The notes beneath the pieces are model-generated. The model worked only from the letters and a program-made list of their open reading frames with translations, did not search any database and was not told the DNA's origin. A stretch of 64,000 nt of DNA. Source: Phycisphaeraceae bacterium. Lineage in GTDB: Bacteria; Planctomycetota; Phycisphaerae; Phycisphaerales; Phycisphaeraceae. A program made the position numbers and the translations under genes. The DNA lies in contig JADZCD010000062.1 of the NCBI GenBank assembly GCA_020851735.1, positions 124,001-188,000 of the forward strand. Direction: 5' to 3'. This document shows positions 38,331 through 47,573 of this stretch, one piece after another. Every line of letters starts with the position of its first letter. Positions within the stretch are counted from its first letter, which is position 1.

Positions 38331-39687
38331 TGAACACCACCTCCACGCTGTCGGCGTGGCCTTGGGCGACGACGTCCTTTAGGAACGCGTGCGAGGGGGC
38401 GCCGGCGTTGTCATAGAGATAGTCAGCCATGTCCAGGGTGTAGACCTTTTTCGCCGGGGTGTGGGTGAAGGAAGAGTTCTTTAATTCCTTGGCTTTAGCG
38501 CAGAAGTAGCGGCCCCAGTGTTTTAAGCGGGTGCCGTCGGCCGTCCACAGGCCCGAGGCGCCGGAAATGTCGGCCTTGGGCTCGGGACTGTCGGCGTAGG
38601 CCCAATTCAGCCAGCCGCAGGCCACGGCAGCGGTGGTTTTCAATAATTCGGCGCACCACTGGGTCTGGTGCTCTTCGGGATAGGGCCCGGGGTCGCCGGC
38701 CAATTGGCGGCCGCCCTTCCAGCCGAACTCTTCCATGACCAGAGGCTTGCCGGGCACATACGCAGCCCGGGCGACGATCTGCAGATACGCCCGCTGCACG
38801 TCCCACTCCGGCTCGATGCCGGCTTTTAAGCTCTGCACGATGGGGTAAAAATGCTGGGACATGTAGTCCAAGTGCTTGGCGACGCGGCGGGGGAACACCG
38901 CGCCGTAGCCTAGACCCTTGGGCAGCATGATCGGATTGGACCATTGCACGATGCCGACGGAGATCATGTTCTTGGCCCCGGCGGCGCGGATGGCCTGGCA
39001 TTGACGGGCGACCCAGTTTTCCGTCAGGTCGTCGAGAAAGCGCAGGTAAGCGCGATAAACCTCGCGCGCCACGGGGGCGGCCGGGTCTTCTTTGGGGTCA
39101 ATGGCGGGCAGGTCGTCGCCGACGTCCAGGCCGAGGGTTTGCTTGGCGAATTTCTGCCAGGCGGCCAGACGGTGGGGATTAATGTGCTTCTTTTTGCGCT
39201 GCCACTCGACGTGCGGTTCGTTGTAGAGGTCCCAAGTCATGACCGTCGGATCGTTGCCCCAGCGCTGGGCGATCTTCTGCCACAGTTCGCAGAGCATGTC
39301 CAACTGCTGGGGATCGCCGTAGACGTCGCCGCGGCGGTGCTGGGGCATGCCCTCGATCCAGTTGGGACCGGAGAAGATGATGCGCAGGTTGTTGGCGCGA
39401 GCGAGGCTGACTAAGTCGTCCACCAAACCGAAGCCCGCGGAGCTGTATTCGCCGGGGGCAGGGTTGAGCTTGCCGGTGTCCAGAAAGACGCGGATGCAGT
39501 TAAGCCCTTGCCCGGCGATCTGGGCCAGATGATCCGCGACGCGCTGGTGGTCGTATTTGAGCCAGATGTGGAACGGCCAGCCGGAATAGGGATCGAAATA
39601 GTTGCAGCCGACGGGCACGAAGGATTGGCCGGTGGAACCGTCGACAAAGCCGTTGCCGTCCTTGGACACTTGAATAAAGCCGGGCAT
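38320..39687 (-). CDS. GH5-like glycosidase (copy 1), possible beta-mannanase/mannosidase
   Basis: Glycoside hydrolase with a (beta/alpha)8 barrel (455 residues). FVPVGCNYFDPYSGWP at the start and RVFLDTGKLNPAPGEY are typical of clan A family 5 mannanase-like proteins. The acid/base is Glu157 in TWDLYNEPHV, and the nucleophile is probably Glu320 in VMEEFGWKGG. There is no signal peptide, so it would act in the cytoplasm on imported oligosaccharides. GGAG lies about 9 bases before ATG 39687. The next gene upstream is a paralogue, and a GH130 phosphorylase lies beyond it, all on the minus strand. Exact family and substrate are inferred. Confidence 0.82.
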   Translation of the reverse strand: MPGFIQVSKDGNGFVDGSTGQSFVPVGCNYFDPYSGWPFHIWLKYDHQRVADHLAQIAGQGLNCIRVFLDTGKLNPAPGEYSSAGFGLVDDLVSLARANNLRIIFSGPNWIEGMPQHRRGDVYGDPQQLDMLCELWQKIAQRWGNDPTVMTWDLYNEPHVEWQRKKKHINPHRLAAWQKFAKQTLGLDVGDDLPAIDPKEDPAAPVAREVYRAYLRFLDDLTENWVARQCQAIRAAGAKNMISVGIVQWSNPIMLPKGLGYGAVFPRRVAKHLDYMSQHFYPIVQSLKAGIEPEWDVQRAYLQIVARAAYVPGKPLVMEEFGWKGGRQLAGDPGPYPEEHQTQWCAELLKTTAAVACGWLNWAYADSPEPKADISGASGLWTADGTRLKHWGRYFCAKAKELKNSSFTHTPAKKVYTLDMADYLYDNAGAPSHAFLKDVVAQGHADSVEVVFKEA

Positions 39688-39752
39688 GGGAAAACTCCAG
39701 ATCGTGCGACATCAGAGCAAAGAGCCAACCTGGCCTTTGCCAGTCTGATCGC

Positions 39753-41117
39753 TTAGGTAAAAAGCAGTTCAATGCCCTCCGGGCAAGGCTGGCCGCAGTG
39801 TTTTTGCAGCCAGGATTCGTCGGGCCGGCCGCCGTTATCGAAAAGATAATCCACTAAGTCAAGTTCATAGCGCCGGCTTGCGGGCTGGTAGGCGGGGGGC
39901 TGGGCCTTAAATTGCGCGGCGATCTCCACAAAGCGCCTACCCCAGTGTTTGAGCGCAGCGCGGTCGGCTGTCCACAACCCCGAGGCGGCGGAGATGTCCG
40001 TGTGCGGATCGGGCGAATCGGCATAGGCCCAGTTCAGCCAGCCGCTGGCGACCTTGCTGGAAATCGCCACCAGCGCGTCGCACCAGAGCGTCTGATGATC
40101 CTCCGGCCAGGTTTTGTCCTCGCCGGGCACAAGGCGGCCGCCCTTCCAGGCGAACTCCTCCATGACCAGCGGCTTGCCGGGGACGTGCGCGGCCCGGCAG
40201 ATGATTTCCAGATAACCCTTGCGCACGGTCAGGTGCGGCTCAACCATACCCAGGCCCACGTCGGTTAAGAGCGGGTAAAAGTGAATCGAGGTGTAGTCCA
40301 GGTGGCGGGCGACGCGGCGGGGATCGAAGCCCGAGTAAGCGTAACGGGGCGGGAGGAACACAGGGATGGAGGACTGGTGGATGCCGATGGTGATCAGTTG
40401 TTTGGCCCCGGCGGCGCGGATGGCCTGGCACTGGCGATCGACCCAGTGATCGGTCAGGTGCTGGAGGAACTGGACGTACGCGCGATAGAGCGCGCGATCC
40501 AGCCCGGTGGGCTCCACGGAAGGGAACGACGGACCGGGGTCGGAGCCGACGACGGCCTGGGCGTGGCGGCGCCAACGCTGCAAGCGCGGCTGCATGTGGG
40601 CGTGGGCCAGGTGTTCGGTGCTGGGCCAGTGGACGTGCGGCTCGTTCATCAAGTCCCAGGCCATGACGGCGGACTCGCCGCCGAAACGCTCGATGATCTT
40701 CGTCCACAGCCGGCAGCGCAGGTCCAGCACTTTTTCGTCAGCGTAGGAATCGCCCCAGAGGTGCTTGGCGCCGCCCTCCCAGCCGTTGGGCCCGGAAAAA
40801 ACGATGCGCAGCCCCGCTTGCCCCGCCAGACGGATCATGTCGGCGACTTTGGCAAAGCCCTCGGCGCTGAACTCCTCGGGCAGGGGGTTGAGGGTTTTTT
40901 GATCCAGGAAAACGCGAATGGTCGTGAAGCCGGCCGCGGCGATCTGGGCCAGTTGCCGGGCGACGCGAGCGGAGTCGTAGCGGCTCCAGATTTTCGGCGA
41001 CCAGCCGGTGTCGGGATCAAAGTAATTGCACCCGATGGGGACGAACGGCCGACCGGTGGACCGGTCGCAAAAGGTGTGGCCGTCGGACGCGACTTGGATG
41101 AAACCTGGGGAGGACAT
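39753..41117 (-). CDS. GH5-like glycosidase (copy 2)
   Basis: Paralogue of the downstream gene, 454 residues, collinear throughout: FVPIGCNYFDPDTGWSPK, MAWDLMNEPHVHWPS with the acid/base Glu, and VMEEFAWKGG with the nucleophile Glu. The two differ mainly in the 160-210 region and the C-terminus (EGIELLFT here, DSVEVVFKEA in copy 1). ATG 41117 (MSSPGFIQVASDG) was chosen; the longer reading to 41144 has no support. A strong terminator lies between it and the GH130 gene, so it may have its own promoter in the short gap or depend on read-through. Confidence 0.82.
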   Translation of the reverse strand: MSSPGFIQVASDGHTFCDRSTGRPFVPIGCNYFDPDTGWSPKIWSRYDSARVARQLAQIAAAGFTTIRVFLDQKTLNPLPEEFSAEGFAKVADMIRLAGQAGLRIVFSGPNGWEGGAKHLWGDSYADEKVLDLRCRLWTKIIERFGGESAVMAWDLMNEPHVHWPSTEHLAHAHMQPRLQRWRRHAQAVVGSDPGPSFPSVEPTGLDRALYRAYVQFLQHLTDHWVDRQCQAIRAAGAKQLITIGIHQSSIPVFLPPRYAYSGFDPRRVARHLDYTSIHFYPLLTDVGLGMVEPHLTVRKGYLEIICRAAHVPGKPLVMEEFAWKGGRLVPGEDKTWPEDHQTLWCDALVAISSKVASGWLNWAYADSPDPHTDISAASGLWTADRAALKHWGRRFVEIAAQFKAQPPAYQPASRRYELDLVDYLFDNGGRPDESWLQKHCGQPCPEGIELLFT

Positions 41118-41145
41118 AGGCAACTTCCACAAAACTCTCGGCATG

Positions 41146-41170
41146 AAAAAGCCCGTCGGCTAGGACGGGC
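41146..41170 (-). terminator. Rho-independent terminator after GH130 gene
   Basis: On the minus strand GCCCGTC, a 6-base loop, GACGGGC, then TTTTT (complement of 41146-41150). It sits about 60 bases past the GH130 stop and just before the GH5 copy 2 start. Confidence 0.85.
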
Positions 41171-41231
41171 CATATAAGCTGACGCAAATTGTCTATCGCC
41201 AACGGTAAGTCCAAAGCCTTTCGGGGCGGGT

Positions 41232-42179
41232 TTATTCGTGTTTGCAGGCGTAGATCAGGTCGTCGAGGCTGGCGGTGGCCAGGCATTGGACGGTGTCGGC
41301 GCCGCCGTAGTAAATCTTCACTTCGCCGTTGTCTTCCAGCACCGAGCCGCAGGTGAAGACGCAACTGGGCGTCTGGCCGATCAGTTCGTAGGGTTCCTCG
41401 GGGGCGAGGATGGCCCGCTTGGACACGCCGATGACCTTGTTGGGATTTTCCAGGTCCAGGAGCATCACGCCCAGCTGATAAACGTGGTCGGTGCACTGGG
41501 GGCGCACGCCGTGGATGATGCAGAGCCAGCCTTCCTTGGTTTTGATCGGCGGGCCGCCGGCGCCGATCTTCGTCTGGGCCCAGCGGGTGGGGTTCTTCAT
41601 GCGGACGATGCAGCGCGGCACGCCCCAGTGGATCAGGTCCGGGCTCTGGTTGGTCCAGATGTGCATGTTGCCTTCGATATTGGGCCGATCCAGCCGCCAG
41701 TATTTGCCCTGGATTTTTTCGGGGAACAAAACACCGTTGCGATTATCCGGCCCGCTGATCAAGCCCAGCCAGTCCCACTTTTCAAAGGTTTCGTCCACCT
41801 TGAAGAGGCCGAGCATGCAGCCGAAGTCGGTGTGGCAGTTGTGGGTAACGTAAATCTGGCCTTCGACCGGGCAGATGCGGGGGTCGTGATAGGATCGCTG
41901 GCGCCCGCCGTCGACGTATTCAAAGTAAACCGGGTCGTTGGTGGGGAAGGGCACGGGCTGGGGGCGGGGCGTGAAGTTAACGCCATCGGTGGAGTCGCAG
42001 ACCCACATGTAGCGTTCGAGGGCGGAGTTCTCCACGCGGGCGACCATGGTGTATTTCTTGGGCCCCTGCTTAAGCACCGCGGCATTGAAGGCGGTGACGA
42101 TGTCGTAGGGGAAGTCCTTGGCGGTGAGGATGGGGTTCTGGGGGTGGCGGAAGACGATGTACTTTTTCTGGCGAAGCAT
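41232..42179 (-). CDS. GH130 family glycoside phosphorylase
   Basis: Five-bladed beta-propeller enzyme (315 residues) of the mannoside phosphorylase family, which splits beta-mannosides with phosphate to give mannose-1-phosphate. NPILTAKDFPYDIVTAFNAA at the N-terminus, YHDPRICPVEGQIYVTHNC, DNRNGVLFPEKIQGKYWRLDRP and the QTKIGAGGPPIKTKEGWLCI stretch are characteristic. The C-terminus has YYGGADTVQCLATASLDDLI. ATG 42179 was chosen (GAGGT upstream); the open extension to 42338 is a translated family A array. With the GH5-like genes it suggests intracellular use of mannan oligosaccharides. Confidence 0.88.
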   Translation of the reverse strand: MLRQKKYIVFRHPQNPILTAKDFPYDIVTAFNAAVLKQGPKKYTMVARVENSALERYMWVCDSTDGVNFTPRPQPVPFPTNDPVYFEYVDGGRQRSYHDPRICPVEGQIYVTHNCHTDFGCMLGLFKVDETFEKWDWLGLISGPDNRNGVLFPEKIQGKYWRLDRPNIEGNMHIWTNQSPDLIHWGVPRCIVRMKNPTRWAQTKIGAGGPPIKTKEGWLCIIHGVRPQCTDHVYQLGVMLLDLENPNKVIGVSKRAILAPEEPYELIGQTPSCVFTCGSVLEDNGEVKIYYGGADTVQCLATASLDDLIYACKHE

Positions 42180-42612
42180 AAGAGACCTCGAAATTAGGGA
42201 TGGTGGTTTGTTGGCGAGTATGAACCAGGCAATTCCGGGGGGCAATTCCGGGAGCCTCCAGGAGCGTCCGGGGGGTTCCGGGGGGTTCCGGGGGCTTCCG
42301 GGGGGATCAATATAGCCAGCCGGTCGGCAGGAGGCCAAATCGTCTGACTGAGCGAGCCGGCCCCCCGCTGCTATTAGCCGGAGGCTGGCCGGCCCGCGGC
42401 GGGCGGGCGATAACTTGTTTTCGCGGCAAGACCTGGGCTTCGTAAGGTCACGATTGGCAAGATCCTCAGCCTAGACCTGTTTTTTGACTTCCGCGCCGGA
42501 ACCTTGGGGTAAAATTGGAGTGCGGGTGTTAAAGGGTCGAAGTGTCAGCAAGCCAAGGCTGAGGGATATCGGTTTATTTCTAAGGCTGGGGCGGTGTGGG
42601 GCAGGGTAACAA
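42180..42612. repeat. Intergenic family A array between GH130 and the prepilin-like gene
   Basis: 42233-42306 carries about six family A units (TTCCGGGGGG, TCCGGGGGG and variants). 42330-42480 has no feature I can name. TTGACT (42484-42489) and TAAAAT (42510-42515) may form a promoter for the downstream gene, but the spacer is 20 bases. Confidence 0.5.
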
Positions 42613-43365
42613 ATGCATCGGCTCACGGTTCGACATCGCGGGTTCACGCTCCTCGAGCTGCTGGTGACGATCTCGATCATCGGCGTGTTGATCTCGCTGT
42701 CCCTGGTGGGCATGACCCAGGCGCGCGGGCAGGCGCGGATCGCCGTGTGTGCTTCGCAGTTGCGGCAGATCGGCCTGGCGTGGCAGATGTATTTGGACGA
42801 CCACGAGGGTTTCTTCCCCGCCTACGGCAAGCACATCTGGTGGTTCTACGGCGGGAAGGATCCGACGACGTTTGATTTCGGCCTGGCGCAATTGGAGATC
42901 CGCCCGCTGAACCCCTACGCCAACCTGGCCCTGGACGGCGAAGGTGGCGCGGAGCTATTTCGCTGTCCGGGTGATCGGCCCATCTGGAATCCCAACGAAG
43001 CGGAGGCCGGGCCGACCAATCGCTACACCACTTACGAATACTTCGGCAACTGCTATATGCTCAATCCCCTGCTGCTCTATCGGGACGATCCGAAAAAGGC
43101 GGGCATCCAGTACCGGCGGTTCTCCGTTTTTCAGGTTGAGCCGGACGTCTCTTCCGTGGTGCTCACCGGCGACTGCCAGTGGTACTACAGCTTGAACAAA
43201 ACCAAGTGGGACGCCCGCTTTCACACCGAAGAAGACCAGATGAATCTGCTGTTCCTCGACGGCCACGTGAAGTACACACGCATCATCGGGGGGGAATCGA
43301 TCTCGGCTGAATATACGTTCCTGCCGTATCCGAGCGATTATCCGCCGGAGCCGGAGGAGAAGTGA
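42613..43365 (+). CDS. Prepilin-type N-terminal methylation protein
   Basis: Type II secretion / pseudopilin-like protein of 250 residues. RGFTLLELLVTISIIGVLIS is a class III signal cleaved by prepilin peptidase after Gly10, with Glu at +5 of the mature protein. The rest is a periplasmic domain with CASQLRQIGLAWQMYLDDHE and the C-terminal NLLFLDGHVKYTR, a motif (H or D-G-H-V) shared by the very numerous pseudopilin-like proteins of Planctomycetota. No other pilus genes are adjacent. Function unknown. Confidence 0.88.
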   Translation: MHRLTVRHRGFTLLELLVTISIIGVLISLSLVGMTQARGQARIAVCASQLRQIGLAWQMYLDDHEGFFPAYGKHIWWFYGGKDPTTFDFGLAQLEIRPLNPYANLALDGEGGAELFRCPGDRPIWNPNEAEAGPTNRYTTYEYFGNCYMLNPLLLYRDDPKKAGIQYRRFSVFQVEPDVSSVVLTGDCQWYYSLNKTKWDARFHTEEDQMNLLFLDGHVKYTRIIGGESISAEYTFLPYPSDYPPEPEEK

Positions 43366-43404
43366 TGTCCTTAACCTGGGGTCCGGGGCTTGGCGGCAAT
43401 GGGT

Positions 43405-43436
43405 GCCACACAGCATCGCTTGGCGTGCTGTGTGGC
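43405..43436 (+). repeat. Family B bulged hairpin, copy 3
   Basis: 11-bp arms GCCACACAGCA (43405-43415) and TGCTGTGTGGC (43426-43436). Between them: an unpaired T, inner stem CGC/GCG and loop TTG. A family D run (CCCAACTCCC, CCCAATT) follows at 43510-43548. Confidence 0.8.
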
Positions 43437-43606
43437 GATGGCCGGGGAGCCTTCCGAGCCCTGGACGTCGACCGTCACGATTCAGCGATCGACAAGGACT
43501 GTTTGTCTTTCCCCAACTCCCGGCCCCCAATTCCCAACTCCCTGTTCCTATCCCTCACCATGCGATCCAGCCTTGGGGGTGCAATATCGCGCAGGCATAA
43601 CGTGAT

Positions 43607-43963
43607 CTATTGAGCCAAGGGCACAAAGTAGCGGGCCAGTTGGACGCGCTGACTGTCGACTTTCACCCCTTCGCGCTTCAACAGCCGGGCCTTGGCCGCC
43701 AGACCGCCGGCATAGCCGACGAGTCGGCCGTCGCTGCCGACGATGCGGTGGCAGGGAACTTTGGGCGCGTAAGGATTGCGTCCCAAGGCGGCGCCCACCG
43801 CGCGATAGGCCCGGGAATTTAAGGCCTGGGCGATCTGCGCGTAAGTGCTCACCCGCCCGGCCGGCACGCGGGCGCAGAGGGCCCAGACTTTCTGGTCAAA
43901 ACCCATCTGCCGTTCCACCCGGCCGGCCATGATCGCGCTTTGAAAAGAGCCGTTCCGTTTCAT
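43607..43963 (-). CDS. ogt: Methylated-DNA-protein-cysteine methyltransferase (MGMT domain)
   Basis: Repairs O6-alkylguanine by transferring the alkyl group to its own Cys. This is the catalytic domain alone, 118 residues: VWALCARVPAGRVSTYAQIA (helix-turn-helix with the Arg finger region), RAVGAALGRNP, and the active site VPCHRIVGSDG with Cys71. GLAAKARLLKREGV closes the domain. The AGGAGGG site 8 bases upstream supports ATG 43963. The active Cys is present, so it is not an alkyltransferase-like (ATL) protein. Confidence 0.9.
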   Translation of the reverse strand: MKRNGSFQSAIMAGRVERQMGFDQKVWALCARVPAGRVSTYAQIAQALNSRAYRAVGAALGRNPYAPKVPCHRIVGSDGRLVGYAGGLAAKARLLKREGVKVDSQRVQLARYFVPLAQ

Positions 43964-44001
43964 GTCGCTGCCCTCCTAAGATGGTCCGTGGCCGCCCCTG
44001 C

Positions 44002-45324
44002 CTAGCGATACTCAAAATCATAGGCCAGTTGTCCGCCGCCGGCCTGGAACCAGATGAGCGTCGGTTCGGGATCCAGGCCCGGGGCGGCGATGCGCGGCAG
44101 GAGGTGGCGGCCCGCGGGCTCGAGCAATTTGAATTCCGCCTTGGCGCCGGTGGGCAATTGATAGGAGTAGAGCGTGTCGTCCGCCGCCTGGTATTGGCGT
44201 TCGACCGAGCCGATCTGCCGGCGGGCGACGTAGCCATGTGTCCGCATGTAGGCGCGCAGATCCTCGAGGTTCTGCGGCAACGGCAGACTGTCCTTCCGCA
44301 TCGAAAGCATGGCGTGGGCCAGCACGGACATGTGCTCGGTGGCCATGCTCAGGGAGTCAGCCTGCAGATCAAGAATGTATTGCCGCCAGGCCTTTTCAAA
44401 CGCGCCGGCGTCGCGGCCGAAGGTCTGGGCAAAGGCGTCGCGGCCGTCCGTGCCCTGGCTGACTAAGAGAAGGTACTGATTCAAGCTCGGCAGATATTTG
44501 CCGCCGTCGCCATGGACCAGGAAATAGATCATCGCCCACGCCTGGGCGTACAGAAGGTTGGCGTGCTTTTCGTCCTGGAACAGGGCTGCGCGCCAGTCGT
44601 CGTCGCTGATGGCCAGCACCTGCGCCAACGGCACGGTGGTTTGCGCCGCCAAGGCGTCCTGCACCAGCCAGAGGGAAAAGGGATCGGTCAGCCCGAGCAT
44701 CAGCTTCCCGCGAATCATCAGGGCGGTTTCAAAATACTGGGCCATGCCCTCGTTGGCCCAGATGGGCAACCCGGGGCCGATGTAATTAAAGACAAACTGG
44801 TGCAGGCCCTCGTGCTGGAGCGTGGCGAACACGCGCGAGCGCGGCTGATCCTCGATGAATGTCGCCAGGGCTTTGACCTGGGGCGTGATGAAAAAAATTC
44901 CGCCGGTGCCGGGCGCGTTGATCTGATGGCGACTTAGGAAATCCTGATACGTCTGGCGGCGGGCGAACAGATACAGCGACATGCGCCCCTGCCCGCGCTG
45001 CGGCAGCGAACCAAAGCGCTGCCGATAGGCCTCAAAGACCTGATCCATGTGCCTGGAAAGGACGCGGACCTGGCTCTTAGGCAAGTCGGACTGGATGTCG
45101 TAGTGCTTGCTGACAAAGCTCTTGAGGGCCGGCGTCTTGACGGGCGCGGTTCGTTCCGTGGCAAACGGACTGTCGGGCGTGGCGGCCTGCGCCCAGGGCC
45201 AGACCCCGGCCCCCAGCAGGACCAGCACGCCCAGGACCAACAAAACCCGCCGCGACCGCGGGCGCAACGCCGGGCTGCATCGGCGGAAGCTGGCTTGAGG
45301 ACGATGTCTGTTATTTGCCGGCAA
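44002..45324 (-). CDS. DUF1570-type putative metallopeptidase, membrane-anchored
   Basis: A 440-residue protein with an N-terminal hydrophobic segment (VLLVLGVLVLLGAGVWPWAQA) as signal or anchor. The zinc motif HExxH is seen in TLQHEGLHQFVF at about residue 170, with a downstream Glu in ANEGMAQYFE, the gluzincin-like layout of DUF1570 proteins of Planctomycetota. The first codon is TTG 45324, overlapping the end of accD by 14 bases; no better start is available before the hydrophobic segment, so the true start is uncertain. It is probably co-transcribed with accD. Substrate unknown. Confidence 0.75.
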   Translation of the reverse strand: MPANNRHRPQASFRRCSPALRPRSRRVLLVLGVLVLLGAGVWPWAQAATPDSPFATERTAPVKTPALKSFVSKHYDIQSDLPKSQVRVLSRHMDQVFEAYRQRFGSLPQRGQGRMSLYLFARRQTYQDFLSRHQINAPGTGGIFFITPQVKALATFIEDQPRSRVFATLQHEGLHQFVFNYIGPGLPIWANEGMAQYFETALMIRGKLMLGLTDPFSLWLVQDALAAQTTVPLAQVLAISDDDWRAALFQDEKHANLLYAQAWAMIYFLVHGDGGKYLPSLNQYLLLVSQGTDGRDAFAQTFGRDAGAFEKAWRQYILDLQADSLSMATEHMSVLAHAMLSMRKDSLPLPQNLEDLRAYMRTHGYVARRQIGSVERQYQAADDTLYSYQLPTGAKAEFKLLEPAGRHLLPRIAAPGLDPEPTLIWFQAGGGQLAYDFEYR

Positions 45325-46240
45325 AGTCGATGATCCGACTGATTTCGCTGCGCAACTCGTGACGATGAACCACGCGATCGACGAAACCCTTCTTAAGCAG
45401 ATGCTCGGAACGCTGGAAGCCTTCGGGCAATTCCTGGCGAACGGTATTGGCGATGACCCGCGGACCGGCGAAGCCGATCAAGGCGCCCGGCTCGGCAAAA
45501 ATGACGTCGCCGAGCATCGCGAAGCTGGCGGTGACGCCGCCGGTGGTCGGATCGGTCAGCAAACTGATGAACAACCCCCCCGCCGCATCCAGCCGGGCCA
45601 GGGCCGCGGAAGTCTTGGCCATCTGCATCAGACTCAGCGCGCCTTCCTGCATCCGCGCCCCGCCGGAACAACTGACGACCACCAGCGGCAGATTTTCCTT
45701 CGTGGCCAGCTCAATCGCCCGCGTCACCACTTCGCCGACGACGCAACCCATCGAGCCCATCATGAACTGCCCGTCCAGGCAGGCCAGCACGATGCGCCGG
45801 CCCTTGATATAGCCGCTGCCGGCCACGACGGCGTCCGGGCGTCGGGTCTTTTTCTGTTCGCTGACCAGCCGATCCTTATAGGGCTTCACATCCGTAAAGC
45901 CGAGCATGTCCACCGCGGCCAGCTTGTCCCACATCGGCTCAAAACTGTCCTGGTCGCACAACTGCCGGGCCCGCTCGCCGGCACTGATACGGAAGTGGAA
46001 CTGGCAATCGGGGCAGACAAACAGATTCTGCTCCACCGTTTTCTGATACAGCATCGCCTCGCACGACGGACAGCGCGTCCACAGCCCGGCCGGCACGGTG
46101 ACACGCTTCGGCTCGGTGACGTCGCCCCAGGTGCGGGCGGTGACCAAAGTCGACGGGCTCTCGGCATCGGCCGAGGCTCCGCCGGCGGTCGCACGCGGCT
46201 CATTGTTTCCAGGCGGTGAGGAATGAGCGGATTCTGCCAT
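45311..46240 (-). CDS. accD: Acetyl-CoA carboxylase, carboxyltransferase beta subunit
   Basis: Transfers the carboxyl group from biotin to acetyl-CoA in fatty acid synthesis, with AccA (not in the window). The protein has 309 residues from ATG 46240. A zinc ribbon appears as RCPSCEAMLY then FVCPDCQFHF. The crotonase-fold core includes GSMGCVVGEVV, VSCSGGARMQEGALSLMQMA and TDPTTGGVTASFAMLGD. The N-terminal 45 residues are Ser/Ala/Pro-rich and not conserved. The reading beyond ATG 46240 passes through family A repeats and was rejected. Confidence 0.95.
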   Translation of the reverse strand: MAESAHSSPPGNNEPRATAGGASADAESPSTLVTARTWGDVTEPKRVTVPAGLWTRCPSCEAMLYQKTVEQNLFVCPDCQFHFRISAGERARQLCDQDSFEPMWDKLAAVDMLGFTDVKPYKDRLVSEQKKTRRPDAVVAGSGYIKGRRIVLACLDGQFMMGSMGCVVGEVVTRAIELATKENLPLVVVSCSGGARMQEGALSLMQMAKTSAALARLDAAGGLFISLLTDPTTGGVTASFAMLGDVIFAEPGALIGFAGPRVIANTVRQELPEGFQRSEHLLKKGFVDRVVHRHELRSEISRIIDFAGK

Positions 46241-46670
46241 AAGTGCATCGGTCCTTGTGTTGCCCCGCCCCCGGAAGTGCCCCGCAAGTGCCCCCGGAAA
46301 TGGCCCCGATTGTTTCACCGGGGCGATCCGCAAGCTGTCAACGCATACGAACATCGTTCTTTGGGGTTGGGATTATACCTCGTTAAGGTAACCGTCAGCG
46401 AACCCCGGAATCGCCCCCGGAAGTGCCCCCGCCCCCGGAAACACTCGGGTGCCACACAGCACTTCCGAGGGGCCGCAGGGTGCTGTGTGCTCCACCGGCA
46501 AATACTCGGCTGGCATCGCGGGGTGCGACGGCAAGTATAGACCGCGATTTTGCCCGAAACCAGTATTTCGCCCGCCCCGCCGATGAGCCGGCAACGGCGT
46601 TATCATTCCCCAAACCGGGAAACGCGTTCGCACGCCAGTCTGCGATGATTTTGGCCAAGGGAGCTTAGGC
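46241..46670. repeat. Divergent intergenic region with nested repeats
   Basis: Family A units (CCCCCGGAAGTG and variants) at 46262-46303 and 46404-46442. Family B copy 4 lies at 46453-46489: arms CACACAGCA/TGCTGTGTG, but with a 19-base loop that starts CTTCCGAGGGG, as if a family A unit had entered the loop. No gene is seen. Confidence 0.6.
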
Positions 46671-47474
46671 ATGCGCATCATCCGTTTTGAGGATCAAGCT
46701 GGGCAAACGCAATGGGGCATACCGGTGTCAGCCGGCATGGCGGAGCTTCTGGCAGGCCCGGACATTTTCGAACTCCGGCCCACGGGCCAGCGGATAAAAG
46801 TGTCGCATTTGCTCGCCCCTTTCGAGCCACGGAACATCTTCTGTATCGGCCTAAACTACCGCAATCACGCCAAAGAAACCAAGGCGGAGATTCCCAGCCA
46901 GCCGGTGGTCTTCATGAAACCGACCTCCGCGCTCAATCACCCAGGCCGTCCGATTCGCATCCCCGCCTGCTGTAACCATGGCCCGGAAGTGGATTACGAA
47001 GGGGAGCTGGCCGTGGTGATAGGCCGACGGACCAGAAATGTTGCGCCGTCGCAGGCCTTAGGGCACATTTTTGGTTACACCGCCGCCATCGACGTTTCCG
47101 CCCGCCGCTGGCAGAAAAGCGCCGGCGGGGGCCAGTGGATCCGCGGCAAGGGATTCGACACCTTCTGCCCCTTAGGGCCGATGCTCGTGACGGCTGACCA
47201 AATTCCCGATCCGCAAAATCTGCGGCTGACCACCACGCTCAACAACCAGGTCATGCAGGACTCCAACACGTCGGACATGATCTTCCCCGTCGCGGAATTG
47301 GTGAGCTTTCTTAGCATGGACACCACGCTGTTGCCCGGCACGGTGATCCTCACCGGCACGCCCGAGGGCGTGGGCTTTGTCCGCCAGCCGCCGGTGTTCC
47401 TAAAACCGGGCGATGAACTGTCCGTGGAGATCGACGGCATCGGACGGCTGAGTTGCCCCGTGGAAGCGGGATAA
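46671..47474 (+). CDS. Fumarylacetoacetate hydrolase family protein
   Basis: FAH-fold enzyme (267 residues), likely a beta-diketone hydrolase, isomerase or decarboxylase acting in the cytoplasm. FCIGLNYRNHAKET is the typical entry to the fold. VDYEGELAVVIG supplies acidic metal ligands; GYTAAIDVSARRWQ, GKGFDTFCPLGPM and TGTPEGVGF are family signatures. AAGGGAG 7 bases before ATG 46671 fixes the start. The substrate cannot be stated. Confidence 0.9.
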   Translation: MRIIRFEDQAGQTQWGIPVSAGMAELLAGPDIFELRPTGQRIKVSHLLAPFEPRNIFCIGLNYRNHAKETKAEIPSQPVVFMKPTSALNHPGRPIRIPACCNHGPEVDYEGELAVVIGRRTRNVAPSQALGHIFGYTAAIDVSARRWQKSAGGGQWIRGKGFDTFCPLGPMLVTADQIPDPQNLRLTTTLNNQVMQDSNTSDMIFPVAELVSFLSMDTTLLPGTVILTGTPEGVGFVRQPPVFLKPGDELSVEIDGIGRLSCPVEAG

Positions 47475-47573
47475 CGAAGAACCTCTGACAAAATCCTTTT
47501 GACCGCCATGACGCCAAGCCCGAGCCGTCATGAATCAACGAATTGTTCTTGATCTAAATCCTTAGCGTGGCTG

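Noticed and set aside
42180-42338. N-terminal extension of the GH130 protein
   Set aside because: It is a translated family A array with no homology; the ATG at 42179 has a ribosome site and starts the conserved fold.
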